From Euryarchaeota archaeon UBA495 (GTDB lineage: Archaea > Thermoplasmatota > Poseidoniia > Poseidoniales > Poseidoniaceae), in NCBI GenBank assembly GCA_002496845.1, contig DALQ01000101.1, positions 1-13,397 of the forward strand: a stretch of 13,397 bases of DNA, read 5' to 3'. The notes beneath the pieces are model-generated. The model was not told the DNA's origin and did not search any database. It worked only from the letters and a program-made list of their open reading frames with translations. A program made the position numbers and the translations under genes. The stretch's first letter is position 1, and each line of letters starts with the position of its first letter. This document shows positions 1-6,716 of this stretch, in pieces.

Positions 1-787
1 GAATGCCAAACCAATCTTCGATGTAGATGCCCGGTTCAATGGTGATCGCGTCAATGGGCGTCAGCGGTTCGTTGTTGAAATTCAGGCCGAACAACGGTTC
101 GTCAAGGCCGCTGGAAAGCAACGGCGGCTCGTGCACACAGACGCCAAATCCGTGACCAAGGCTGTGGATGAAGTACTCCCCGTACCCCTTTTCTTCGATG
201 TAGGTGCGGGCTACGTCGTCCAACACCCACGCCGGTGTTCCCGATTCGATGAGCGGGAAGGTGAGGTTCTGAGCGTCGTGCACGGTCATGTACGCGTCGA
301 TGATGGTCTCGTTGTCCGTGCCTCCGATGACGTAGGAACGCGTTACGTCGCTGACCCAGTCTTGGACCCGTGCCCCGAGGTCGACAACAACAACATCCCC
401 TGGCTGCACGATGCGAGGACCGGCGCCGTGGTGTTCGGGATCACCGTGCGGGATGGCGCCGTTTGGACCGCTCGCCACGATGGTTTCGAAACTGGGCCAG
501 ATGGGGTTCGATCCGTTTCGAATCATCGATCGGTCGATTTCCTCTGCGATTTCTGCTTCCGTGAATTCCTCTCCCATCAAGACCCGCCACAGCATCCAGC
601 GGGCGGTCTCTTGGCCAAACTCGGCGATGGTGGTGGCTTCGCGAATGGCCGCATCCTTCGCAGGACTGAGGCCTTCGGGAGAGGGGGCCTCTCCATCGAT
701 CAGGCGCGCGACTTCCGTTTCGCACGCAGACGCCGCCGGCGCCAGCAACAGCATGAGGAGCACCCCCATCGGCAGCGCGCGGCGCAT
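1..787 (-). CDS. Exported M24 metallopeptidase (Xaa-Pro aminopeptidase-like), C-terminus cut by the window edge
   Basis: 262 codons are visible on the minus strand; the C-terminus lies beyond base 1. The protein has the M24 'pita-bread' pattern of aminopeptidase P and prolidase, which remove residues from peptides next to proline using two metal ions. Visible sites: substrate-region His114 in IPHGD, metal ligands Asp136 (VVVDLG), Asp147 (SDVTRS), His212 in GHGFG, His219 in CVHE, and Glu251 in TIEPGIYI; the last metal Glu would lie outside the window. Residues 1-21 are a typical export signal (Arg-Arg, a Leu/Met-rich core, then APAASA) followed by Cys22, so it could be a lipoprotein, although -3 is Ala rather than Leu. 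The usual creatinase-like N-terminal domain is missing: only about 80 residues precede the catalytic part. The ATG at 787 has GGGAGG upstream and a weak TATA-like GAATTGATG about 28 bases away. Family assignment is firm; substrate is not known. An extracellular peptide-scavenging role is inferred. Confidence 0.9.
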   Translation of the reverse strand, partial: MRRALPMGVLLMLLLAPAASACETEVARLIDGEAPSPEGLSPAKDAAIREATTIAEFGQETARWMLWRVLMGEEFTEAEIAEEIDRSMIRNGSNPIWPSFETIVASGPNGAIPHGDPEHHGAGPRIVQPGDVVVVDLGARVQDWVSDVTRSYVIGGTDNETIIDAYMTVHDAQNLTFPLIESGTPAWVLDDVARTYIEEKGYGEYFIHSLGHGFGVCVHEPPLLSSGLDEPLFGLNFNNEPLTPIDAITIEPGIYIEDWFGI

Positions 788-874
788 GACCCTCCCTTAT
801 CCCCCCTGCTCATCAATTCGACGCAGGCTCTGGTGTGCGAATCATTGAAGGCAACCGCGTGAGGGTAAACCATC

Positions 875-1165
875 ATGGCGGCCAAGCCTCCTGCGAAGAA
901 GAAAGGGCGACGACGACGTAAGATGCGTTTGACGCTCAAGCAGAAGAAGATGGACGTCACGGCCGACTCCTACAAGGACAGCCTTGGTTGGTCCACCGAT
1001 GTTGGTCGAACCCTCGGCGATGCCCCGAAGGAAGCCGAGCCAGAATTCATCAACGTGCAGTGCGAAATGTGCGGGATCATGATGAAGGCGCGAAAGCCAA
1101 GAAAATCGCGCTACACCATCACGTGCGATTACGAATCGTGCGGCCACACGATGGATTTCAGCTGA
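875..1165 (+). CDS. Small basic zinc-ribbon protein of unknown function
   Basis: This 96-residue protein is not recognised. Residues 1-25 are strongly basic, with KKKGRRRRK near the start, suggesting nucleic-acid or ribosome contact. Residues 63-91 form a likely zinc ribbon: Cys63 and Cys66 (CEMC), then Cys84 and Cys89 (CDYESC) with His91 close by. A four-residue gap in the second pair is unusual for a classical ribbon. The start ATG at 875 follows GAGGG with an 8-11 base gap. The stop lies nine bases before tupA, and the GAGG for tupA overlaps that stop, so the two are probably on one mRNA. That could link it to tungstate uptake, but a housekeeping role is equally possible from its composition. 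Codon use and base composition match the neighbours, so it is probably a real gene. Confidence 0.75.
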   Translation: MAAKPPAKKKGRRRRKMRLTLKQKKMDVTADSYKDSLGWSTDVGRTLGDAPKEAEPEFINVQCEMCGIMMKARKPRKSRYTITCDYESCGHTMDFS

Positions 1166-1174
1166 GGGCCCGCC

Positions 1175-1981
1175 ATGCGAGCCCTGCTCGCCGTGCTGCT
1201 TTGTTTGCTCATGGCGTCGCCTGGCTGCGTCACGCACGATGACGATCGGATGATTCTCGCGACCACCACGTCGATGCGAGATTCGGGCTTGTTGGACGTG
1301 CTTCTCCCCGCGTTCACCAACGCCACGGGGCATGAGGTGGACGTGGTTGCGGTTGGAACCGGTGCGGCACTCAACCTTGGGCGAAGCGGAGATGCGGATG
1401 TCCTCATCGTCCATGCACCCGAGGCCGAAGCCGAGTTCCTCGAGGAAGGCCACGGCACGTCTCGGACGGTGTTTGCTTGGAACACCTTCGTGCTCCTCAC
1501 CCCCGAACCAATGAACGGAAGCCTGTTTGACGTGCTGGATGCCGTGGTCGAGGACGAACGATGCTTTGTGTCACGTGGAGACGCATCTGGAACGCACATG
1601 AAGGAACAAACACTCTGGCAGGCATGGGCGGACGCAGGCCGCGGCGACGTCATCGAGGACCGTTCTGGCATCCACCCCGATGGTGACTGGTACCTCTCCA
1701 TCGGCCAGGGCATGGGTGCAGCCATCACGATGGCCGATGAGAAGCGATGCGTGACCCTGAGCGACCTTGGAACGGCCTTGTTCAGATCTGACACCGTTGA
1801 GCTTGAACTGCAACGGTACAACGACACCGTCCTTCTGAATCCATACAGCATCATCCCACTTGACGGACCGCACGGGGCCGCGGCCGAAGCCCTCCGATCC
1901 TTCCTGCTCGACGATGCCGCGGGAGTAATCGAGGCCCACACCGTGTCCGGCGAGCCGATGTTCACACCAGGTCAACCTTGA
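1175..1981 (+). CDS. tupA: Tungstate/molybdate ABC transporter substrate-binding lipoprotein (TupA)
   Basis: 268 residues, the usual length for TupA, the extracytoplasmic protein that binds tungstate (sometimes molybdate) and delivers it to TupB. Residues 1-17 form a hydrophobic export signal and Cys18 (MASPGC) is a plausible lipid anchor. Family signatures appear in order: ATTTSMRDSGLLD at 29-41, AVGTGAALNLG at 59-69, DADVLIVHAP at 73-82, SRGDASGTHMKE at 133-144, WYLSIGQGMGAAI at 172-184 and LNPYSIIPLD at 221-230. The TTTS and SRGD-SGTH segments are the oxyanion-contacting parts of the family. Its partner, a permease-ATPase fusion, lies on the opposite strand just downstream; the two stop regions overlap by 10 bases. 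The metal choice between W and Mo cannot be decided from sequence. Confidence 0.93.
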   Translation: MRALLAVLLCLLMASPGCVTHDDDRMILATTTSMRDSGLLDVLLPAFTNATGHEVDVVAVGTGAALNLGRSGDADVLIVHAPEAEAEFLEEGHGTSRTVFAWNTFVLLTPEPMNGSLFDVLDAVVEDERCFVSRGDASGTHMKEQTLWQAWADAGRGDVIEDRSGIHPDGDWYLSIGQGMGAAITMADEKRCVTLSDLGTALFRSDTVELELQRYNDTVLLNPYSIIPLDGPHGAAAEALRSFLLDDAAGVIEAHTVSGEPMFTPGQP

Positions 1982-3312
1982 GGCTCACCAAGCAACAGAG
2001 CCGCCGTTGCACTGCCCTCGTCGACCGACCGGCCTGCGTCGAGAAGCATGCGGCGGTCGCCCATGCGCCTGGCTTGGGCGAGGTCATGCGTGGCCAACAC
2101 CACCGCGGCACCCCCGTCCGCCGCTTGCCGCACCATGGCTTCCACCACCAAAGTCGTCGCCAAGTCCAACCCCGAGGTGAATTCGTCCAAAACAAGCACT
2201 GAGGGCCTGAGTGCCAATGCGCGTGCAAGGCTGACACGTTGCCGCTCACCTCCAGAAAGGACCGCGGCTGGGCGCGTGGCCACGGTCTCCAATTCAAGCG
2301 CAGCCAGCAGACCCATGCGGTCTGGATGAACCAATTCGACTTCCGCCGTGGCATGAGCCGTAAGCATCACGGGGTGTTGAGCCACACGTCCGATTCCACC
2401 CTGCCCCCGGGGCACTGGGACGCCATCAACGTCGGGAAGTAAACCCGCGATGGCCCGCAGCAGCGTTGATTTCCCTGCCCCAGAAGCGCCCATGACCACC
2501 AACACCTCACCTCCGCGGACGACGACATCGTCCACGTCGAGCACGGTGGTTTCGTCTCGAACGACGCTGATGCGCGACCATCGATGTTCGCTGTGTGGAG
2601 TGGACACATCGGTTGGGACCTGATTCTCGGGCGCCGGTCCTGAATTCCGTTTTGGGCGCACCTTCAGCACACCCTCGACGAGGAACATTGCCGCCAGCGC
2701 TAGCAACAGGAGCAAGCCGCCCTGAGCCACTGCTGCACCAAGATCGCCTCGGCTGGTTTCCAGCACGATGCTGGTCGTCAACACCCGCGTTTGCCCAGCG
2801 ATGTTCCCGCCCACCATGAGGACAGAACCGACCTCGGCAATGGCGCGGCCAAAGCCCAACGCGACACCGTTCAACACCCCCCGCCAGACCAAACCGACTT
2901 CGATACGAAGCCGCCTCCGAGCGTCGAGGCCAAGCAAATCGAGGGCCTCACGATGGTCGCGCGTGATCGCATCAAACGCCGACCACGTGCCTCCCCAAAC
3001 GAGGGGCAGCACCAACAGGGTTTGAGCCAACACCATCGCTGGAACGGTGAAGAGCAAATCCAGCGACGCAAGCGGTCCGCGGTTGGACAACATCAGGTAC
3101 ACCAGAACCCCGACCACCACCGGAGGCAGGCCGTACAGTGTCCGTACCACCACGCGCAGACCGTTCAATCCACCACGCCGAGCGCAGCGCGCCCCGAGGG
3201 GAATTCCGATGAGCGAAGCGAGCAAGGTCGCAGAACCGCTTGTGAGGAGGGTGGTCGCCACGATGGATGCCATGGCTGCCCCCAATCCCTCCTGCACCAC
3301 CCCTGCCATCAT
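1972..3312 (-). CDS. Tungstate ABC transporter, permease and ATPase fused in one protein (TupB-TupC)
   Basis: 446 residues from the chosen ATG. Residues 1-215 are a TupB-type inner-membrane permease with about five hydrophobic segments; GLPPVVVGVLVYLMLS at 61-76 and the EAA loop around 122-165 are characteristic. A short charged linker (about 218-245) leads to an ATPase: Walker A GASGAGKS at 275-282, Q-loop Gln312, signature LSGGERQR at 352-359, Walker B VLVLDE at 372-377, D-loop SGLD at 380-383, and switch His409. All catalytic residues are present. DEF replaces the common DEP after Walker B, and only about 70 residues lie between Walker A and the signature, so the ATPase is compact. In most genomes TupB and TupC are separate genes. 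The open frame extends to 3462, but that part overlaps moeA and is Pro/Gly/Arg-rich, so I start at the ATG at 3312 (the next codon is also ATG). It should import oxyanion delivered by TupA for MoeA. Confidence 0.92.
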   Translation of the reverse strand: MMAGVVQEGLGAAMASIVATTLLTSGSATLLASLIGIPLGARCARRGGLNGLRVVVRTLYGLPPVVVGVLVYLMLSNRGPLASLDLLFTVPAMVLAQTLLVLPLVWGGTWSAFDAITRDHREALDLLGLDARRRLRIEVGLVWRGVLNGVALGFGRAIAEVGSVLMVGGNIAGQTRVLTTSIVLETSRGDLGAAVAQGGLLLLLALAAMFLVEGVLKVRPKRNSGPAPENQVPTDVSTPHSEHRWSRISVVRDETTVLDVDDVVVRGGEVLVVMGASGAGKSTLLRAIAGLLPDVDGVPVPRGQGGIGRVAQHPVMLTAHATAEVELVHPDRMGLLAALELETVATRPAAVLSGGERQRVSLARALALRPSVLVLDEFTSGLDLATTLVVEAMVRQAADGGAAVVLATHDLAQARRMGDRRMLLDAGRSVDEGSATAALLLGEPQG

Positions 3313-3365
3313 GATGACGGCGGACTCACCACCATCCTCAAGCGCGTCCGAGTCTCCCTCGCGGC

Positions 3366-4577
3366 ATGGACGTCCCGTACTTCGTCGAGGTGGACGAGGC
3401 CCGCCGCATCGCGGCGGAGGTGCTTGAGGGCCTCCCAAGCCCCAGCACGGTGATGGTTCCACTCAGCGAGGCGCACGGGCGGGTCCTTGCTGAACCGCTC
3501 CACTCACGTGTGGATGACCCTCCCTTTGACAATTCAGCCATGGACGGATTCGCCATGCGTGAAGCCGACGTTCCCTCAGTTCCCACCACTCTGCCTGTCC
3601 AAAGCACGGTGGCAGCGGCCGCACACGACGACTTGCCCCCGCTTCAACCCGGTCACGCGGTTCGGATCATGACCGGAGCTCCAATGCCACCAGGCGCAGA
3701 CGCCATCCTTCCCATCGAACGTTGCGAGGTCGTCGACGGAGACGTGACCCTCACCGCCGCGGCAAGAACGGGCTTCGTGCGCAAGCAAGGCGAAAACCTT
3801 CGCAAGGGCGCAGTGGGGCTGGCGGCAGGCTCGCATCTGACACCTGCCAAGGTCGGCTTGTGCGCCACCATGGGGCATCCAGAAGTCCCCGTAGTCCAAC
3901 GGCTCAACGTGGCCATCATCCCCACAGGGGATGAACTCAGGCCTGCGGGCGAACCGTTGCGGCACGGCGAGGTGTACGAATCAAATTCGCATGGGTTGGT
4001 GGGTTTGGTGCGCGGCATGGGCCACAAAGCGCACCATCACCCCGCGGTCGAGGACACCTTGGACGGACTGCGCCAAACCCTCGATGACGCTGCCAAATCC
4101 TCAGACATGATCGTGACATCTGGCGGCGTTTCCATGGGCGAATGGGACCTTGTTCGCCGTCTGATGGAGGAGGAAGGGGACCTCCGGTATTGGCGGGTCA
4201 AAATTCGCCCCGGCTCTCCCCCGTTGTTTGGCCTGTGGAAGGGAACACCACTCTTCGGCTTGCCCGGAAATCCCGTGAGCAGCCACGTCGTCTTTCGCTT
4301 GCTCGTGGCCGACGCCATTCGGGCGTGGACAGGTGCTCAAGGCCCTCGTGAGACCACCGTTCGGGCGCGCCTCCTCGACCCCGTCAAGAGCACGAAGGAT
4401 TGCCTCACGCTACGGCGCGTGACGGTGAGCCTCGAAGACGGCGAAATGGTGGCTCGCCAACCCCGGCACCAAGGCTCGGGCAACCTCGAAAGCTTGGCCA
4501 GCGCTGACGCGTTGACCTTGCTTCCACCAGGAGCGTCCGGCGAAGCGGGTGAAATCGTCAACGTCCTCTTGCTCTGA
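3366..4577 (+). CDS. moeA: Molybdopterin molybdenumtransferase (MoeA)
   Basis: 403 residues, normal for MoeA, the cytoplasmic enzyme that hydrolyses adenylylated molybdopterin and inserts molybdate (or tungstate) to complete the cofactor. Visible signatures: PPFDNSAMDGFA at 52-63, RIMTGAPMPPGADAILPIE at 100-118, PTGDEL at 186-191, VTSGGVSMGEWD at 250-261 and GLPGNPVS at 298-305. A C-terminal domain IV follows from about 330. The motif usually written KPGKP reads RPGSP at 281-285, so both usual lysines are changed. The ATG at 3366 gives the standard MoeA N-terminus. The gene is divergent from the tungstate importer with a 53-base gap that shows no clear TATA box. Proximity to tupA and tupBC fits supply and insertion of the same metal. 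Confidence 0.95.
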   Translation: MDVPYFVEVDEARRIAAEVLEGLPSPSTVMVPLSEAHGRVLAEPLHSRVDDPPFDNSAMDGFAMREADVPSVPTTLPVQSTVAAAAHDDLPPLQPGHAVRIMTGAPMPPGADAILPIERCEVVDGDVTLTAAARTGFVRKQGENLRKGAVGLAAGSHLTPAKVGLCATMGHPEVPVVQRLNVAIIPTGDELRPAGEPLRHGEVYESNSHGLVGLVRGMGHKAHHHPAVEDTLDGLRQTLDDAAKSSDMIVTSGGVSMGEWDLVRRLMEEEGDLRYWRVKIRPGSPPLFGLWKGTPLFGLPGNPVSSHVVFRLLVADAIRAWTGAQGPRETTVRARLLDPVKSTKDCLTLRRVTVSLEDGEMVARQPRHQGSGNLESLASADALTLLPPGASGEAGEIVNVLLL

Positions 4578-4589
4578 GCGTTTCAGAGC
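4571..4589. repeat. Perfect 7-bp inverted repeat at the moeA stop codon
   Basis: GCTCTGA and TCAGAGC flank a five-base loop GCGTT; the left arm contains the moeA stop codon. No T-run follows, so it is not a standard intrinsic terminator, and archaea mostly terminate at T-tracts. It may be a 3'-end structure of the moeA mRNA or chance. Confidence 0.45.
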
Positions 4590-4605
4590 ATCAACGTCCC
4601 CATTC

Positions 4606-4613
4606 ATTGATAT
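4606..4613 (+). promoter_or_regulatory. TATA-like box for the acyltransferase gene
   Basis: ATTGATAT stands out in GC-rich surroundings. Its centre is about 26 bases before a GTG at 4636, the archaeal TATA-to-start spacing, so transcription would begin at or near that GTG and give a leaderless mRNA. This supports the shorter start for the next gene. Confidence 0.4.
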
Positions 4614-4635
4614 CCGCTCCAGCCGGCCATTGAGC

Positions 4636-5955
4636 GTGCAACCGGCGCTGAACAGCGGCACCCTGCCTGTGTTGCCAACCCCGGCGCCAACCCAAAGTAG
4701 GTCGGTCCGACGTCATGACCTCGACTGGCTTCGCGTGATCCTGTTCGGGTTGCTCATCTGGTTCCATCTCGGCGTGTTCACGTTCTGGCTGTTTCCTGAC
4801 GAGGAGGTGCCCCTCAGCGTGCTCTTTGTGGTGGATGTGATGCACCAATGGCGTTTGGCCGCCCTGTTCCTAATCTCAGGCATGGGCACGGCCTTCGCGT
4901 TTCGTCGCAGGGACGTCAAGACCTTCCTCAACGAACGCCTTGTTCGGCTTGGTGCCCCACTTCTTTTCGCGACCTTTGTGTTGCTTGGAGGTCTCTTTGC
5001 TCCGCTTGAGACGTTGTGGCTGATCTTGGTTCCGTTCCCCGGTTCAGAGGGCATGCCCTACGCCCATCTGTGGTTCCTTCGAAACCTGCTCATTTACTCG
5101 GTTATACTCGCTCCGCTGTTTGCCCACGTTCGCACCAACCCCGAATCTGCTCCTGTCCGCGCGGCACGTTGGACCGTGGACGCCGGGCGGGGACTTGCCC
5201 TCATCATCGTGCCCGCCCTCCTCCTTGCTGCTTCAGCCCTGCTCACCAAACCTTGGCACTATGGCGAGGTCGGCATGTGGTGGGAATTCCCCCATTACCT
5301 CCTGTTCACGTTGTTCGGTTACTTGGCCATTCAGACCGGCTCCGTGTGGTTTCAGCGAATTGAAGCCTTGCGATGGTGGCTGTTGGCCACCACGTTGCCC
5401 CTGAGCGTGCTGTGGTTTTCCGTCAAATACGACGGCCCAGGGGGCTTGATGGAGGGCGGTTGGGTCATGTGGGGGAGAGATCCCTTTTCGGCGGCGACCA
5501 CCGTTGCCACGGTGCTGCAAGCCTTCCATGCGTGGATGTGGTGCCTGTTGGTCTTCGCATGGGGGGCGCGCTTGTTGAACCGAAAGAGCCGCGCCTTGGC
5601 GTGGCTGAACGAAGCCGTGTACCCGACCTACATCATGCACTTCCACCTCACCTTTCCATGGATGTTCGTTGCAGCCATTCTGGGCATGAGTTGGTGGACG
5701 TCCACCGCGTTGGGCACCCCCTTCGTGGTGGTTGGGGTGCTGGCATGCTTCGTGTTGTTTCGCCGGACGGCGTACTTGCGGCCCTTGGTTGGCCTGCGAG
5801 GCGGTCGGGCGGAAGCCGAGAAACTCTGGCCGTTTACGACCACCGATGACCCCGGTGCACGGATCCTCCTCCACCTGACCGCCCATGCCGTTACAGGGGC
5901 CGCCCTGCTCGTGCTGATGATCCTCGCCGTCCTGACGGGATTCGTCGAAATCTGA
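4636..5955 (+). CDS. Integral-membrane acyltransferase, acyltransferase-3 / OpgC-like family
   Basis: 439 residues from the chosen GTG, with about ten hydrophobic segments. Family marks: RHDLDWLRV near residues 26-34 before the first membrane segment, FHLGVF just after it, a second segment LFLISGMGTAFAFRRR, HLWFLRNLLIY in the middle, and YPTYIMHFHL near the end. The closest known relatives in style are OpgC/MdoC-like proteins, which transfer acyl groups such as succinyl or acetyl to sugars across the membrane. The acceptor here is unknown; a surface glycan or lipid headgroup is inferred. An in-frame ATG at 4549 would add 29 Ser/Arg-rich residues overlapping moeA; this looks like shadow sequence, and the TATA-like box at 4606-4613 favours the GTG. 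The stop is four bases from the convergent neighbour. Confidence 0.85.
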   Translation: MQPALNSGTLPVLPTPAPTQSRSVRRHDLDWLRVILFGLLIWFHLGVFTFWLFPDEEVPLSVLFVVDVMHQWRLAALFLISGMGTAFAFRRRDVKTFLNERLVRLGAPLLFATFVLLGGLFAPLETLWLILVPFPGSEGMPYAHLWFLRNLLIYSVILAPLFAHVRTNPESAPVRAARWTVDAGRGLALIIVPALLLAASALLTKPWHYGEVGMWWEFPHYLLFTLFGYLAIQTGSVWFQRIEALRWWLLATTLPLSVLWFSVKYDGPGGLMEGGWVMWGRDPFSAATTVATVLQAFHAWMWCLLVFAWGARLLNRKSRALAWLNEAVYPTYIMHFHLTFPWMFVAAILGMSWWTSTALGTPFVVVGVLACFVLFRRTAYLRPLVGLRGGRAEAEKLWPFTTTDDPGARILLHLTAHAVTGAALLVLMILAVLTGFVEI

Positions 5956-5959
5956 CCAC

Positions 5960-6616
5960 TCAATTCGTCACCGGCTCACTCGTGCACGAACCGCAGGTGA
6001 ACACCACTTCTTTGCCGGGTTCGAACCCCTGTCCTCTGAGGCCTTGCCTGTACGTTGTTTCGCGGCAAAAGCGGCACCTTGCAGCGTGAAAATCCGTTGC
6101 TTTGTCAAACAGGACCACCCCATCGAGCATCGCTTGAAGCACCACGGCAAGCCCGAGACCATACGAGAGCACATCATCGTCGACACCCAAACAAATCTGC
6201 TCCATCTGCCCTGGGACGAACCTATGAGAGGGCGAGGGGCCATGGCGTGCGTCGAGCGCAGCCACCACCTCGAGCGGGACGTTCCATTCTGAACACACGT
6301 CGACATGCCACCACCTCGAACTGACGTCCACGTCCTCCAACACCCTTGCCGTGCCACGTGAATCGGTCACAGTGATCGAATTTCCCGCCACAGCAATCCT
6401 TGGGTGCGTGTGGACAAGGCGGAGTGCAGAAAGCCATCCTGGGCGGTGATCATCGACCACAAAACCGGGCATGTCGGTGGACCAGTCTGGCCACACCGCC
6501 CATGGAAGGTTCGTTGGAAGGTGGCTGTTGAAGCACGCCGCCAAGTGAACCATCCATTCGAAGGACTCGAAATCCAAGTCCCAATTTACGTCATCCCATG
6601 CGCTGTTGTCCGTCAT
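5960..6616 (-). CDS. Unknown protein with a C-terminal zinc ribbon
   Basis: 218 residues, not recognised. The N-terminal half is acidic and rich in Trp (seven Trp before residue 62, then RWW at 101-103 and another at 111), without signal peptide or membrane span. Residues 150-170 (SYGLGLAVVLQAMLDGVVLF) are hydrophobic but look like a buried helix. The C-terminus has CRFC at 181-184 and CGSC at 208-211, a four-Cys zinc ribbon with a 23-residue spacer. The ATG at 6616 is preceded by GAGGAAGAG, a good ribosome binding site. The tRNA-Arg gene lies 25 bases upstream on the same strand, so co-transcription is possible. A nucleic-acid or ribosome-associated role would fit a zinc ribbon, but nothing specific can be claimed. 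Confidence 0.8.
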   Translation of the reverse strand: MTDNSAWDDVNWDLDFESFEWMVHLAACFNSHLPTNLPWAVWPDWSTDMPGFVVDDHRPGWLSALRLVHTHPRIAVAGNSITVTDSRGTARVLEDVDVSSRWWHVDVCSEWNVPLEVVAALDARHGPSPSHRFVPGQMEQICLGVDDDVLSYGLGLAVVLQAMLDGVVLFDKATDFHAARCRFCRETTYRQGLRGQGFEPGKEVVFTCGSCTSEPVTN

Positions 6617-6641
6617 TTCTCTTCCTCTGTGCTGTTGTGAG

Positions 6642-6716
6642 TGGAAGGGGCACCGGGAATCGAACCCGGGTCTGCAGCTTCGCAGCCTGCTGTGCTCTCC
6701 GTTACACCATGCCCCC
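6642..6716 (-). tRNA. tRNA-Arg (anticodon GCG), CCA encoded
   Basis: The minus strand folds into a cloverleaf: acceptor GGGGGCA with TGCCCCT, D arm GTGT/GCAC with an eight-base loop AACGGAGA, anticodon loop CTGCGAA, a four-base variable region, and T arm CCGGG-TTCGATT-CCCGG, then T73 and a genomic CCA at 6644-6642. Anticodon GCG reads CGC/CGU Arg codons; A20 in the D loop and C35 are known arginine identity bases. CGC is common in this window, so the tRNA fits. Irregularities: G1-U72 wobble, a G31-G39 mismatch at the bottom of the anticodon stem, A15-C48 instead of a standard Levitt pair, U73 (more typical of Cys), and one extra G before position 1. It may still be functional. No intron. Confidence 0.82.

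Noticed and set aside
131..862. Long plus-strand frame at the left edge
   Set aside because: It is antisense to the M24 peptidase, whose metal ligands read clearly on the minus strand; its translation is low-complexity Arg/Gln/His at the end.
842..1453. Minus-strand frame over the zinc-ribbon gene and tupA
   Set aside because: Shadow of two supported plus-strand genes; His/Arg-rich with no recognisable motif.
3313..3365. GACTC/GAGTC inverted pair in the tupBC-moeA gap as a molybdate or tungstate operator
   Set aside because: Arms are only five bases with a 22-base spacer and no TATA-like box is nearby; too weak to annotate.
3313..3462. N-terminal extension of the TupBC fusion to an ATG at 3462
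   Set aside because: The extra 50 residues overlap the firm moeA start, are Pro/Gly/Arg-rich, and have no counterpart in TupB.
4571..4589. Intrinsic transcription terminator after moeA
   Set aside because: The stem is short and no T-run follows; kept only as an inverted repeat.
4549..4635. ATG start for the acyltransferase at 4549
   Set aside because: The added residues are Ser/Arg-rich and overlap the end of moeA; a TATA-like box points to the GTG at 4636.
5233..5886. Long minus-strand frame inside the acyltransferase
   Set aside because: Gln/Gly/His-rich shadow of a membrane protein on the plus strand.
6642..6716. tRNA-Cys, because of U73
   Set aside because: The anticodon after U33 is GCG, not GCA, and A20 fits Arg.
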